Assembly: GCA_902527265.1 (NCBI GenBank) | Contig: CABZNY010000012.1 | Location: 1-37,744, forward strand | Length of the DNA stretch: 37,744 bases | Source of the DNA: an uncultured Pelagibacteraceae bacterium | GTDB taxonomy: Bacteria > Pseudomonadota > Alphaproteobacteria > Pelagibacterales > Pelagibacteraceae | Direction of reading: 5' to 3' | Shown: piece by piece, positions 18,032 through 25,733 of the stretch | How the letters are laid out: each line of letters begins with the position of its first letter | How positions within the stretch are numbered: position 1 is the stretch's first letter | The notes under the pieces: generated by a model | Told to the model about the DNA's origin: nothing | The model's database searches: none | Seen by the model: the letters and a program-made list of their open reading frames with translations, nothing else | Made by a program: the position numbers and the translations under genes

Positions 18032-19963
18032 TTGGAAGATTTAAAAAAAAAAATTGCTAAAGGATTAGACCTTCACAAAAAAGGTAAAATCGATGAGTGT
18101 TTAAAGTATTATCACCAAGCTCTCATGATAGATAACGAAAACCCCCAACTGTTATTTTTAATTGGTACAGCATATTTGCAAAAAAATAATTTCATAAACT
18201 CAATAACTTATTTTGAAAAAACAATAGATTTAGATCGTAATAATTTAGGTGCTTATAATAATTTAGGTGGAGCACTTCAAAATTTAAAAAAATATGAGAA
18301 TGCAATTGATATTTATAAAAAGTTATTATTAATTAAACCAAATTTTTCTGATGGATATAATAATATTGGTACATGTTTAGTTCATTTAAAAGATTATAAT
18401 AACGCCATTAAAAACTTTGAAAAAGCTATATCATTAAATCCAAAAGATTATGTTGCATATAATAATATAGGATTAATTGAAAAAGAATTTTCTAATTATA
18501 ATAAAGCATTGGAAAATTTTAAAAAATCAGTCGAAATAAATGAAAATTATTATTTAGCATTAAACAACTTAGGTAATACTTATCTAGAAATAAAAAACTA
18601 TGAATTAGCAAAAAAATATTTCAAAAAATTATACGAGATCTATCCAAATTATGAATTTATTTTGGGAAAATTAATCTATTCTAAGATGTTTCTGTGTGAA
18701 TGGCATGAGCTTAATTTTTTAGTAGATCAAATGAAAACAGCTTTAGACGAAAACAAAAAAGTTATTGCACCATTTATTCTCTTAGCTTTAATTGATAGTC
18801 CTGAATTACAACTTAAAAGTTCAAAAATTTTTTCTAAGAACAAACTAGTAAACACAAAAGTTAATTCTAAAAGTAAGAAAGAAAGTGGAAAAAAAATAAA
18901 AATTGGATATTTCTCGCCTGATTTTAGAAATCACCCTGTGCTTCATTTGATAGAGGATATTTTTAAATATCATGATAAGTCAAAATTTGATGTTTATGCA
19001 TTTTCGTTAGAACCAAACAAAAATGATTATATGACAGATAAAATAAAGCCATATTTTACGGAATTTTTAGAGATTAAAAATTTATCAAATACATCTATTT
19101 TTGAGTTAGCTCATAAAATTGGACTTGATATAGTTATAGATCTTTGTGGATATACAGCTCTTAATAGAGCAGAAATTTTTTCTAACAGATTGGCCCCAGT
19201 TCAGATAAATTTTCTTGGTTATCCAGGAACAATGGGTGCAGAATACATTGACTATATCATAGCAGATAGAGATATAATTCCAGAAAATGAAAAAAAAAAT
19301 TATTCTGAGGATATTGTTTATCTACCAAATTGCTACCAACCTAATACTGAATTTAAAAATATTACAAAAGATAATTTGAGAAAAGTAGATTATAATATTC
19401 CAGAAAATAAAATTGTTTATTGTAATTTTGGGCCAAGTTATAAAATTACTCCAAAAATATTTGATCTTTGGATGGATATTTTAAAAGAGGTTCCAAATAG
19501 TATTCTGTGGTTATTAGAAACTAATATATCAACCTCAAAAAATATTATAAAAGAAGCAATTAAAAGAAATATTTCTGAGGAAAGAATTTTATTTGGAAAA
19601 TATCTACCTCATGAGCAACATTTAAAAAGGATTTCTTTAGGAGATATTTTTTTAGATACATATCCATACAATGCACACACAACAGCTAGTGACTCTATTA
19701 AAGTAGGTGTTCCGATCATTACTTTAAAAGGAAGATGTTTTGCATCGAGGGTTTGCTCTAGTATTTTAAAACAGGCGAAAATGGAGGAATTAATCACTAA
19801 ATCCTTCAAAGAGTTTAAGGATAAAGCAATTAATTTAGGGAAAAATGAACAAAAATTAATAAACATTAAGGATCAAATTAAAAAAAATTCTCTTAATTCA
19901 TCTCTCTTCAAACCAGAAAAATTCACAAAAAATTTAGAGGAAATATATATGAGATTAATTTAA
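18032..19963 (+). CDS. TPR-repeat protein with O-GlcNAc-transferase-like (GT41/SPINDLY) domain
   Basis: A 643-residue protein. Residues 4 to about 205 form six tetratricopeptide repeats rich in YNN/LG patterns. Residues 290-640 are a GT41 glycosyltransferase domain. Recognisable GT41 elements are SPDFRNHP at 294-301 (His301 matches the conserved catalytic-region His), INFLGYPGTMGAEYIDY at 392-408, YKITP at 470-474 (Lys matching the UDP-binding Lys) and LDTYPYNAHTTASDS at 541-555. It should transfer a sugar from a nucleotide donor to proteins docked on the TPRs; donor and targets are unknown. The TTG at 18032 is chosen because the first TPR begins there and the next ATG codon is about 31 codons in. 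No signal peptide, so cytoplasmic. It may be read through from dnaJ. Confidence 0.88.
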   Translation: MEDLKKKIAKGLDLHKKGKIDECLKYYHQALMIDNENPQLLFLIGTAYLQKNNFINSITYFEKTIDLDRNNLGAYNNLGGALQNLKKYENAIDIYKKLLLIKPNFSDGYNNIGTCLVHLKDYNNAIKNFEKAISLNPKDYVAYNNIGLIEKEFSNYNKALENFKKSVEINENYYLALNNLGNTYLEIKNYELAKKYFKKLYEIYPNYEFILGKLIYSKMFLCEWHELNFLVDQMKTALDENKKVIAPFILLALIDSPELQLKSSKIFSKNKLVNTKVNSKSKKESGKKIKIGYFSPDFRNHPVLHLIEDIFKYHDKSKFDVYAFSLEPNKNDYMTDKIKPYFTEFLEIKNLSNTSIFELAHKIGLDIVIDLCGYTALNRAEIFSNRLAPVQINFLGYPGTMGAEYIDYIIADRDIIPENEKKNYSEDIVYLPNCYQPNTEFKNITKDNLRKVDYNIPENKIVYCNFGPSYKITPKIFDLWMDILKEVPNSILWLLETNISTSKNIIKEAIKRNISEERILFGKYLPHEQHLKRISLGDIFLDTYPYNAHTTASDSIKVGVPIITLKGRCFASRVCSSILKQAKMEELITKSFKEFKDKAINLGKNEQKLINIKDQIKKNSLNSSLFKPEKFTKNLEEIYMRLI

Positions 19964-19991
19964 ATAATTTTAGAATCTTGTAATTATTTTT

Positions 19992-20720
19992 TCATCTTGC
20001 TAATTTAATGAAAACATCTCCCATACCGCCTTGAACCTGATCCAGCGGTGCACTATTTCTTAATTCACAATAAGCTCCAGTAAATTCATTTTTATCTATA
20101 GCTGTAATACTTTGTTCATTGCATTTAGATGAATTATGGAAAAGACCAATGACAAGTCTGTTATTTATTGAAACTACTTGGTTATTATCTAAATCATCTC
20201 CAATGCAGAAATAATTTCTATTTACTTCTCTAGGAAAATCTTTTTTCCCACATGGGTTTTTGATAGTTAAGACTGAAAACTCTTTTTCTCCATCTAAGAA
20301 TTTATACTTCATGTTTTTGACTTGAGAATATTTCATTAAATCACATGAACATGGAAAACAGCATTTATAGTAAAAACCGCATATTTTTTCTCCATTTTCC
20401 TCACTTTTTAAATATACAAAATCTGGATTACTATTTGGAGATATTAACGAACCTGAAACTGCGCAATATAATTTATTATATTCTATAAAGTCTTGATAAG
20501 TAATTTTTTTATCTAAAATATGTTTAAAAAATTTTGGACCAGCTGCATTTCTGTTTTGATCAGGAAAAATCTCAATCCAATCTTTTACAAGATCCTCATA
20601 GTAATTAAAGTCTTTTGAATATAATGGTTTTGCAAAACAAAAAGTAGTAATTAGCGAAAATATAAAAATAGTTTTTAGAATTTTAATTTTTTTACGAAAT
20701 ATATCTAGATTTTCTATCAT
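19992..20720 (-). CDS. Secreted cysteine-rich protein of unknown function
   Basis: A 242-residue protein with a basic N terminus and hydrophobic signal sequence (about residues 11-35, cleavage after CFA or LYS). The mature part holds ten cysteines (86, 114, 120, 121, 124, 126, 157, 172, 200, 218), including the dense motif KCCFPCSC at 119-126. The C terminus contains GGMGDVFIKLAR. This suggests a disulfide-rich or metal-binding exported protein. I do not recognise a named family. Its ATG lies one base after the stop of the CRTAC1-like gene, so the pair is almost certainly co-transcribed and probably works together outside the cytoplasm. Confidence 0.8.
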   Translation of the reverse strand: MIENLDIFRKKIKILKTIFIFSLITTFCFAKPLYSKDFNYYEDLVKDWIEIFPDQNRNAAGPKFFKHILDKKITYQDFIEYNKLYCAVSGSLISPNSNPDFVYLKSEENGEKICGFYYKCCFPCSCDLMKYSQVKNMKYKFLDGEKEFSVLTIKNPCGKKDFPREVNRNYFCIGDDLDNNQVVSINNRLVIGLFHNSSKCNEQSITAIDKNEFTGAYCELRNSAPLDQVQGGMGDVFIKLAR

Positions 20721-20721
20721 A

Positions 20722-22158
20722 TTATTTCTGTCTAATTTCTATGGTTTTGTTAAAATCATTTATATTAAATGTTTCTGATAATCCATTAGTCCAAATGACT
20801 TCTATAGATATATTTTTTTCACCTTCTCTTATACCATAGTGAGCAACAGGCTCCATTTGACATAAATATCCTGAACCAGCATCTACAGTTTTAGCATGTG
20901 TTCTAAGATTAGAACTTAAGATTACAGTTGCTCCTCTTGCAGGTGCTCCATAATTATTTAAAGGTTTAATTCTTACATAATTAAAATCTTTCCTTATATC
21001 TGCTTTATACATAGTTAGTGGCTGCATACCGGACTCTCCATGTGAAACTAATAATTCCAAAATTCCATCATCATCTATATCAGCAACAGCTGCACCTGTT
21101 CCTAAACCATTAAACTCATAAGCATTTTGAATTTTTATCTCTTCAAAAAATCCATTTTCTTTAATCTTGAATAATTTATTTGGCTCACCAATATTATTCA
21201 TGAATATCTCGTCATAACCATCGTTATCAAAGTCTGCTGATATTACTGTTCTAATTCTAGTAGGAATATTATAAGTCGGAGTAGCGATATCTTTAAATTT
21301 GTTATCTTCTAATACAAAAGCCCTATGATAGCCGTTCCAATTGGATGTAACTATATCTAATCTCCCTCTATATAGTATATCTGACAAAGTTGTACCTCTT
21401 CCATTCTCAAATTGATCATCAACTTTATAATCGTTAGCTATATCCTGAAAGAAGCCATCAGAATTATAATATAAAAAATTTTTACCTCTTTCGTTTGCAG
21501 CAAATATGTCAGTTTTTCCAGATAAAATATTCCCTGCAACTACAGCTCTACCGCCAGTTATTTTATCAATTTTCAGCTGTTCTGCTAAATCTAATATTTG
21601 TCCAGAACTTTGTTCATAAAATCTAGTCGGACCTCCATAATTGGCAACATATATGCCATATTTTCCATCACCATTTCTATCCACACAAACAACAGACCTG
21701 CCAGCAGTTAAGTTTAAATTTTTTTTATTAATTCCTTTTTCAAATAAATCAATAAAACCATCACTAGTGTTATCAATCAATCTATCTGAATATTTTTTTT
21801 CTCCACTATAGGTATCGGTATTTAAAAAATAAATTTCTTCGAATCCATCTTGGTCAATATCACAAGCAGCAACTCCAATTGTTTTTCTTTTAGCATCATC
21901 AAAGATTTCATTTTTATTAATATTTATAAGTTTCCCATTTTGGTAAGACAACGCTAAGTTTGAAAAACCAAACCCAGTAACGACAAATTCAAATTTATTA
22001 TCTTGATTTATATCAGTAACAGACACACCATAACTCAGTCTAAAATCATTATTATCAATTAGAGATGTTATATCTTTAAAAAAGTCAGCTTTAGATTGAT
22101 TGATAAACACGAAAAAAATAAAAACCAAAAATAATTTTAAAAGGTATTTAATAACCAT
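20722..22158 (-). CDS. CRTAC1-like secreted beta-propeller protein (FG-GAP/VCBS repeats + ASPIC/UnbV domain)
   Basis: A 478-residue exported protein starting at the ATG at 22158-22156. That start gives a clean signal peptide (MVIKYLLKLFLVFIFFVF..., cleavage after KA). A longer frame to 22269 would run through the divergent dapB start and lacks export features. The body has FG-GAP/VCBS repeats with calcium-loop motifs DINQDNKFE, DIDQDGFEE, DRNGDGKYG, DFDNDGYDE and DIDDDGILE, consistent with a seven-bladed propeller. The C-terminal ASPIC/UnbV domain contains YGAPARGATVIL and DAGSGYLCQMEPVAHYG, closely resembling animal cartilage acidic protein 1. Its biochemical role in bacteria is not established. 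It forms an operon with the cysteine-rich protein downstream (1-base gap). Confidence 0.9.
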   Translation of the reverse strand: MVIKYLLKLFLVFIFFVFINQSKADFFKDITSLIDNNDFRLSYGVSVTDINQDNKFEFVVTGFGFSNLALSYQNGKLININKNEIFDDAKRKTIGVAACDIDQDGFEEIYFLNTDTYSGEKKYSDRLIDNTSDGFIDLFEKGINKKNLNLTAGRSVVCVDRNGDGKYGIYVANYGGPTRFYEQSSGQILDLAEQLKIDKITGGRAVVAGNILSGKTDIFAANERGKNFLYYNSDGFFQDIANDYKVDDQFENGRGTTLSDILYRGRLDIVTSNWNGYHRAFVLEDNKFKDIATPTYNIPTRIRTVISADFDNDGYDEIFMNNIGEPNKLFKIKENGFFEEIKIQNAYEFNGLGTGAAVADIDDDGILELLVSHGESGMQPLTMYKADIRKDFNYVRIKPLNNYGAPARGATVILSSNLRTHAKTVDAGSGYLCQMEPVAHYGIREGEKNISIEVIWTNGLSETFNINDFNKTIEIRQK

Positions 22159-22199
22159 AATTGTTGTATATTGTTGAAAAAATATATTAAAATAATTTA

Positions 22200-22976
22200 A
22201 TGAGCAAAGTAAATTTAGCGATATCTGGTTGCATGGGACGAATGGGCCAAGAACTGGTAAAATCATCAAGGGTTGATAAAAATTTTAAACTAACAACACT
22301 TACAGAAAATAGATTAATAAAAAAAAAAATTTCTGGTATTAAACCTAGTTTTAATAATGAAAATTCCTTCAAAAATGTTGATTTAATTATAGATTTTACT
22401 GTCCCTAATTGTACTTTTGAAATTCTTAAAATTGCATCAAAGCTTAATAAAAGAGTTGTTATTGGTACAACTGGATTTACCAAAAAAGAGGAAAGTCTTA
22501 TTAAAAAGTTTTCAAAGAAAATTCCAATACTAAAAGCTGGAAACATGAGCTTGGGCATAAATTTGTTAATGTATTTAACTGAAATAGCATCTAAATCATT
22601 GGGAAATAATTTTTTAAGTAAAGTATATGAAGTTCATCATAAACATAAAATAGACTATCCATCTGGAACAGCGTTAATGTTGGGTAAAGGGATTGCTGTT
22701 GGCAAAGATAAAGATTTTTACAATTTATTTGGAAAAAAATATCTAAATAGAAAAAGTTTTCCTTATGGAAAAAAAATAAATTTTAACTCAATACGAAAAG
22801 GTAAAACAGTTGGTGAGCACGAAGTCAAATTTTCAAGTGGCAAAGAAATTATTACATTAAATCATGAAGCATTTGATAGGACTTTATACAGTGAAGGAGC
22901 TTTGACAGCTGGAAAATGGTTAATGAAAAAAAAACCTGGTCTATATTCTATGCGTGATGTTTTAAATTTTAAATGA
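22200..22976 (+). CDS. dapB: 4-hydroxy-tetrahydrodipicolinate reductase
   Basis: The NAD(P)H-dependent DapB step of the diaminopimelate/lysine pathway, which feeds peptidoglycan and lysine synthesis. The 258-residue sequence has the nucleotide-binding GCMGRMG at 10-16, IGTTGF at 88-93, and the active-site EVHHKHKIDYPSGTA at 144-158 with His146/147 and Lys150. The next gene, nth, overlaps it by four bases (ATGA). The start is 41 bases from the divergent CRTAC1-like gene. Confidence 0.98.
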   Translation: MSKVNLAISGCMGRMGQELVKSSRVDKNFKLTTLTENRLIKKKISGIKPSFNNENSFKNVDLIIDFTVPNCTFEILKIASKLNKRVVIGTTGFTKKEESLIKKFSKKIPILKAGNMSLGINLLMYLTEIASKSLGNNFLSKVYEVHHKHKIDYPSGTALMLGKGIAVGKDKDFYNLFGKKYLNRKSFPYGKKINFNSIRKGKTVGEHEVKFSSGKEIITLNHEAFDRTLYSEGALTAGKWLMKKKPGLYSMRDVLNFK

Positions 22977-23626
22977 GTGAGGAGCAAAGAGCAAAAATTG
23001 TTCTTCGAATTTTAAACAAAATATATCCAAAGACACCAATACCTCTTAAGCACAGAAATATTTTTACTTTACTAGTCTCTGTTTTATTATCTGCACAGTG
23101 CACAGACGTAAACGTTAACAATGTTACAAAAAATGTTTATCCAAAATACAATAAACCTGAACACTTTGTTAAGTTAGGAAGAAAAAAAATTGAAAAACTA
23201 ATAAGAAGTATTGGTATTTTTAGAATTAAAGCAAAAAGTGTTTATAATTTATCAAAAACTTTAGTTGAAAAATATAAAGGGAAAGTTCCAAAAACCTTTG
23301 AACAACTTGAAGATTTACCGGGTGTTGGACATAAAACAGCAAGTGTAGTGATGTCTCAAGGTTTTGGATATGCTGCTTTTCCAGTAGACACTCATATACA
23401 TAGGCTGGCACAAAGGTGGGGTTTAACTAATGGAAAGAATGTAGTCCAAACCGAAGAAGATCTTAAAAGACTATTTCCTAAAAAATATTGGAATAAGTTA
23501 CATCTTCAAATTATTTACTATGGAAGAGAATACTGCAAGGCAAGAGAATGCTATGGTTTATCTTGTAAAATCTGTACTAGTTGTTATCCTAAGAGAAAAA
23601 AACCAGTTATAACCAAGAAAGCATAA
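22973..23626 (+). CDS. nth: Endonuclease III (DNA glycosylase/AP lyase)
   Basis: A base-excision repair enzyme for oxidised pyrimidines, 217 residues. The helix-hairpin-helix LEDLPGVGHKTAS (112-124) provides catalytic Lys121, and PVDTHIHRL carries catalytic Asp139. The C-terminal cluster loop has cysteines at 188, 193, 198, 201 and 204. This spacing (Cx4Cx4Cx2Cx2C) does not fit the canonical Cx6Cx2Cx5C, so the [4Fe-4S] loop is unusual. Translation is probably coupled to dapB (ATGA overlap); the kinase gene follows after three bases. Confidence 0.96.
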   Translation: MSEEQRAKIVLRILNKIYPKTPIPLKHRNIFTLLVSVLLSAQCTDVNVNNVTKNVYPKYNKPEHFVKLGRKKIEKLIRSIGIFRIKAKSVYNLSKTLVEKYKGKVPKTFEQLEDLPGVGHKTASVVMSQGFGYAAFPVDTHIHRLAQRWGLTNGKNVVQTEEDLKRLFPKKYWNKLHLQIIYYGREYCKARECYGLSCKICTSCYPKRKKPVITKKA

Positions 23627-23629
23627 ATA

Positions 23630-24559
23630 ATGAAAATATTAGGAATTGGAAATGCAATTGTAGATGTAATTTGTAAAGTAGAAGACGATTTTATAACTAA
23701 AAATAATCTGACTAAAAGTACGATGAAATTAATTTTTGATGACAAAGAATTTAAAGATTTACTATCTAATCTGAAAATAGAAAAAACTGTTTCAGGTGGT
23801 TCTGTTGCTAATTCAATTGTTGGATTATCTCAACTTGGAAATGAAGTTGGATTTATAGGTAAAGTAAATGATGATGATCTTGGTGGAAAATACGAAGATG
23901 GTTTGAAACAGGAGAGTGTTAAATATATTTATTCAAAAAAAAAAGAAGAGTTACCAACTGGAACTTGTTTAATATTAGTTACACCCGACTCTGAAAGAAC
24001 AATGTGTACTTTTTTAGGAACTGCAGGTAAAATAAATGAAAATGATGTTAGTTCGGATGCAATAAAACAAAGTGAAACAATACTTCTAGAAGGTTATCTT
24101 TGGGATGAAGGAGAACCCAAAAAAGCTTTTGAAAAAGCAATTCAGAGTGCAAAAAAAGTTGCTATGTCATTATCGGATCAATTTTGTGTTGATAGACATA
24201 AGCCTCACTTCTTAGATTTAGTTAAAAATAAATTAGATATAACTTTTGCCAATGAACAAGAAATAATGTCTCTGATAGATGCAAAATCTTTTGATGAAGT
24301 AATTAATTTCTCTAAATCGCTTGGCAAAATAATTGTTTTAACAAGAGGTGAAAAAGGTGCAGTTGCAATTAGTGGAGATGAGGTTGCTGAATGTGGAATA
24401 AAAGAAGGTCTTAAAATTGTTGATTTAACTGGTGCTGGTGATCTTTTTGCGGCAGGCTTTTTACATGGTCATGTGAATAAAATGTCACTGAAAGAAAGCT
24501 TGGATAAAGGGACTGAAATGTCCTCTAAAGTTATACAACAAATTGGGGCAAGACTTTAA
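23630..24559 (+). CDS. PfkB-family carbohydrate/nucleoside kinase (adenosine kinase-like)
   Basis: A 309-residue ribokinase-superfamily kinase. The N terminus LGIGNAIVDVICKVEDDF and the early motif GGSVANSIVGLSQLG match the alphaproteobacterial PfkB group often labelled adenosine kinase. The C-terminal signature DLTGAGDLFAAGFLHG carries the catalytic base Asp271. The substrate (adenosine, ribose or fructose) cannot be settled from sequence. It follows nth by three bases and is the last gene of the dapB-nth-kinase run. It converges with the ArfA-like ORF across only three bases. Confidence 0.9.
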   Translation: MKILGIGNAIVDVICKVEDDFITKNNLTKSTMKLIFDDKEFKDLLSNLKIEKTVSGGSVANSIVGLSQLGNEVGFIGKVNDDDLGGKYEDGLKQESVKYIYSKKKEELPTGTCLILVTPDSERTMCTFLGTAGKINENDVSSDAIKQSETILLEGYLWDEGEPKKAFEKAIQSAKKVAMSLSDQFCVDRHKPHFLDLVKNKLDITFANEQEIMSLIDAKSFDEVINFSKSLGKIIVLTRGEKGAVAISGDEVAECGIKEGLKIVDLTGAGDLFAAGFLHGHVNKMSLKESLDKGTEMSSKVIQQIGARL

Positions 24560-24562
24560 AAA

Positions 24563-24670
24563 TTATTTTTTTTTTCTTTTAAAGCTACCTTTCCCTTTTT
24601 TAGGTTTAACAACACGAGTTTTATATTTTGGTGATAATAGATTTTTTGCAATTAGATTTTTTTTTTTCAT
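24563..24670 (-). CDS. ArfA-like ribosome-rescue peptide (35 aa), candidate
   Basis: The ATG at 24670-24668 overlaps the stop of the upstream OmpR-type gene by one base (TAATG), and the frame closes at TAA 24565-24563. The product starts MKKKNLIAKNLLSPKYKTRV and ends KPKKGKGSFKRKKK. The block LLSPKYKTRV-VKPKKGKGSF matches the core of E. coli ArfA ([21 protein letters not shown]), which enters the empty mRNA channel of stalled ribosomes and recruits RF2. The ArfA C-terminal extension is absent. The match covers about 25 residues, so homology is likely but not proven. The one-base stop/start overlap supports real translation. It could otherwise be a short basic RNA- or ribosome-binding peptide. 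Confidence 0.68.
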   Translation of the reverse strand: MKKKNLIAKNLLSPKYKTRVVKPKKGKGSFKRKKK

Positions 24671-25221
24671 TAAATAATATAACCAGACTTTAAACTCTTA
24701 ATAAAAGTTTTATCGTTAAATATATTATTAATTTTTTTTCTTAGTCTATAGATATGTGTTTCAACTGTGTGGGTTTCTAATTTTGAATTATGACCCCACA
24801 CCTCGGTTTGCAATTTACTTATATTTACGGGCTTTTTGGCATTATTTAAAAATATTAAAATATTTGCCTCTCTTTCTGTTAAATTTAAACTAATTTCATT
24901 TTTATGCATTCTTCTTGAATTTAAATTTAATTTATAATTCCCCAAGTTGATTTCAGATTGTTGACTATATTTTTTCTTTAAAAATTTAATATTAATGTTT
25001 TCAATTAATTTATTTATATCAACTGGAAGTTTATTAACAATGATTTGTTCTTCCACATCTTTTTTTTTATCCGATATTATAAGATAATTTTCTAACGAAT
25101 TAAAGTTAAGTTCTTTTAATTTATTTATTTTAATTAAATTAAAGTTTAAATAATTTTCAATTTCACTTAGAATTTCGTATAAAACTTTAAAATCGTAAAT
25201 TACTAAAGTTTGATTATTCAT
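24670..25221 (-). CDS. OmpR/PhoB-type winged-helix regulator with degenerate receiver
   Basis: A 183-residue protein from the ATG at 25221-25219; an upstream in-frame TTG (25242) would overlap the divergent gene. The C-terminal 90 or so residues are a PhoB-like DNA-binding domain: INLGNYKLNLNSRRM, LNLTEREANILIFL, VWGHNSKLETHTVETHIYRLRKKI, and SLKSGYII. The N-terminal 80 residues look like a shortened receiver, with YLIISDKKK where the phospho-Asp strand is expected, and without a clear Lys-Pro switch motif. Control by phosphorylation is therefore doubtful. No histidine kinase is adjacent. The stop overlaps the ArfA-like ATG. Confidence 0.82.
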   Translation of the reverse strand: MNNQTLVIYDFKVLYEILSEIENYLNFNLIKINKLKELNFNSLENYLIISDKKKDVEEQIIVNKLPVDINKLIENINIKFLKKKYSQQSEINLGNYKLNLNSRRMHKNEISLNLTEREANILIFLNNAKKPVNISKLQTEVWGHNSKLETHTVETHIYRLRKKINNIFNDKTFIKSLKSGYII

Positions 25222-25226
25222 ATATA

Positions 25227-25733
25227 ATGCAGAATATGACAATTATATTAAAAAATAAAGTGACACTTCTTTTTGATGATTTTACTTTTAAATGCTCGAT
25301 CGGTAAGAAAGGATTAGTTAAAGATAAGATTGAGGGTGATAAAAAAACGCCTATTGGTGTATTTTCACTAGGAAATTTATACTATAGAAAAGATCGCAAT
25401 GTTAGACCATCTACTAAATTAAAATGTATTCCAATCAAAAAAGATATGGGGTGGTGCGATGATGTTAGAAGTAAAAAAAATTATAACAAAATAATTAAAA
25501 TTAAAAAAAAGAATGTTCGTTATGAAAAATTATTTAGAAAAGATTACAAATATGATTTTTTAATCCCAATTAATTATAACACAAAAAAAACAATAATTGG
25601 TAGAGGTAGTGCAATTTTTATCCACCTAACAAAAAAGTTGAAACCAACATTAGGTTGTGTAGCGCTCAAACAAAAAGACTTTTTAATATTATTAAAACTT
25701 ATAAATAAAAATACAAAAATTAAATTAAACTAA
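25227..25733 (+). CDS. L,D-transpeptidase (YkuD)-family protein
   Basis: A 168-residue single-domain YkuD-like protein. The catalytic pattern is GSAIFIHLTKKLKPTLGCVAL with His133 and Cys144, and GDKKTPIGVFSLG at about 38-50 is the other family block. L,D-transpeptidases crosslink peptidoglycan stems or attach proteins to them. No signal peptide or membrane segment is visible from the ATG at 25227 or the alternative at 25236, so export is unexplained. The family also has members lacking obvious signals. The start is five bases from the divergent regulator's ATG. The 3' end overlaps yggS by four bases. Confidence 0.85.
   Translation: MQNMTIILKNKVTLLFDDFTFKCSIGKKGLVKDKIEGDKKTPIGVFSLGNLYYRKDRNVRPSTKLKCIPIKKDMGWCDDVRSKKNYNKIIKIKKKNVRYEKLFRKDYKYDFLIPINYNTKKTIIGRGSAIFIHLTKKLKPTLGCVALKQKDFLILLKLINKNTKIKLN

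Noticed and set aside
19962-19989. AT-only inverted repeat (AAATAATT/AATTATTT) between the GT41 gene and the cysteine-rich gene as a terminator
   Set aside because: The stem has no GC pairs, and such repeats are expected by chance in this composition.
22159-22269. Longer N terminus of the CRTAC1-like gene (frame open to 22269)
   Set aside because: It would overlap the divergent dapB start by about 70 bases, and the signal peptide clearly begins at the ATG at 22158.
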